DNA of 45,022 bases from contig MWCJ01000021.1 of NCBI GenBank assembly GCA_002069975.1, forward strand, positions 1 through 45,022. Reading direction: 5' to 3'. Positions 45,014-45,022 of this stretch are shown in pieces. A program made the translations under genes and the position numbers. The notes under the pieces are model-generated. The model was not told where the DNA came from. It made no database searches and saw only the letters and a list, made by a program, of their open reading frames with translations. The stretch is from Bacteroidetes bacterium ADurb.Bin217. GTDB taxonomy: Bacteria > Bacteroidota > Bacteroidia > Bacteroidales > UBA1715. Within the stretch, counting starts at the first letter, position 1; the number at the start of each line of letters is the position of its first letter.

Positions 45014-45022
45014 ATTTTAGCT

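Overview
The window reads as a low-GC (visibly AT-rich) chromosome segment of a Bacteroidota, most likely Bacteroidales-like, bacterium. Support comes from TTTG-(19-20)-TAnnTTTG promoters, a GldH-like gliding lipoprotein, a type IX secretion C-terminal sorting domain, a Reg_prop/Y_Y_Y hybrid sensor kinase, a DUF2027-Smr protein and the carboxynorspermidine route to polyamines.

Layout. 0.2-7.6 kb holds housekeeping genes: glutamate formimidoyltransferase and ornithine carbamoyltransferase (-), GldH-like lipoprotein, a secreted CAP-like/OmpA-like protein, FtsB/DivIC-like protein, flavin reductase and malate dehydrogenase (+), closed by a clear hairpin terminator. 7.7-16.3 kb (-) is a polysaccharide cassette of hybrid sensor kinase, membrane-anchored AraC regulator and a secreted two-enzyme esterase (CE2 plus CE4, T9SS exported). 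16.4-18.7 kb has divergent DUF2027-Smr and queA genes. 18.7-30.6 kb is an accessory island: a glutathione peroxidase, a HepT/MntA-type HEPN/MNT toxin-antitoxin pair, a six-gene phosphorothioation-like operon and a HigB/HTH toxin-antitoxin pair, all embedded in repeat-rich intergenic DNA. 30.6-45 kb is core again: phosphofructokinase, a DUF4380 protein, a divergent pyruvate kinase, carboxynorspermidine dehydrogenase and decarboxylase, two GNATs and a methyltransferase, rlmN, arfB, DUF2461, a HupE/UreJ-like membrane protein and a GH5 beta-mannanase ending with a hairpin terminator.

The most interesting system is the operon at 21500-29193. It encodes DndC (PP-loop sulfurtransferase with Fe-S cysteines) and DndD (SMC-like ATPase), then a single protein that fuses a DndE-like domain to a HerA/FtsK-type ATPase, then a ParB-like protein, a protein with a Mrr/PD-(D/E)xK-like motif set, and a small single-pass membrane protein. 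No dndA, dndB, dndFGH, pbe or sspE gene is visible. It looks like a phosphorothioate DNA modification module with an unfamiliar companion, possibly restriction, module. The genes overlap or sit within about 16 bp of each other, their base use looks more A-rich than the flanks, and inverted copies of a repeat of about 160 bp lie on both sides of the whole island (18744-18903 and 30328-30489).

Intergenic DNA is unusually structured: several dispersed repeat families, short word-like tandem repeats, hairpins with variable stems but a shared 3' tail, and three C9-C10 runs. No rRNA, tRNA, CRISPR array or complete insertion sequence was recognised. All family assignments come from reading motifs by eye; no search was run.
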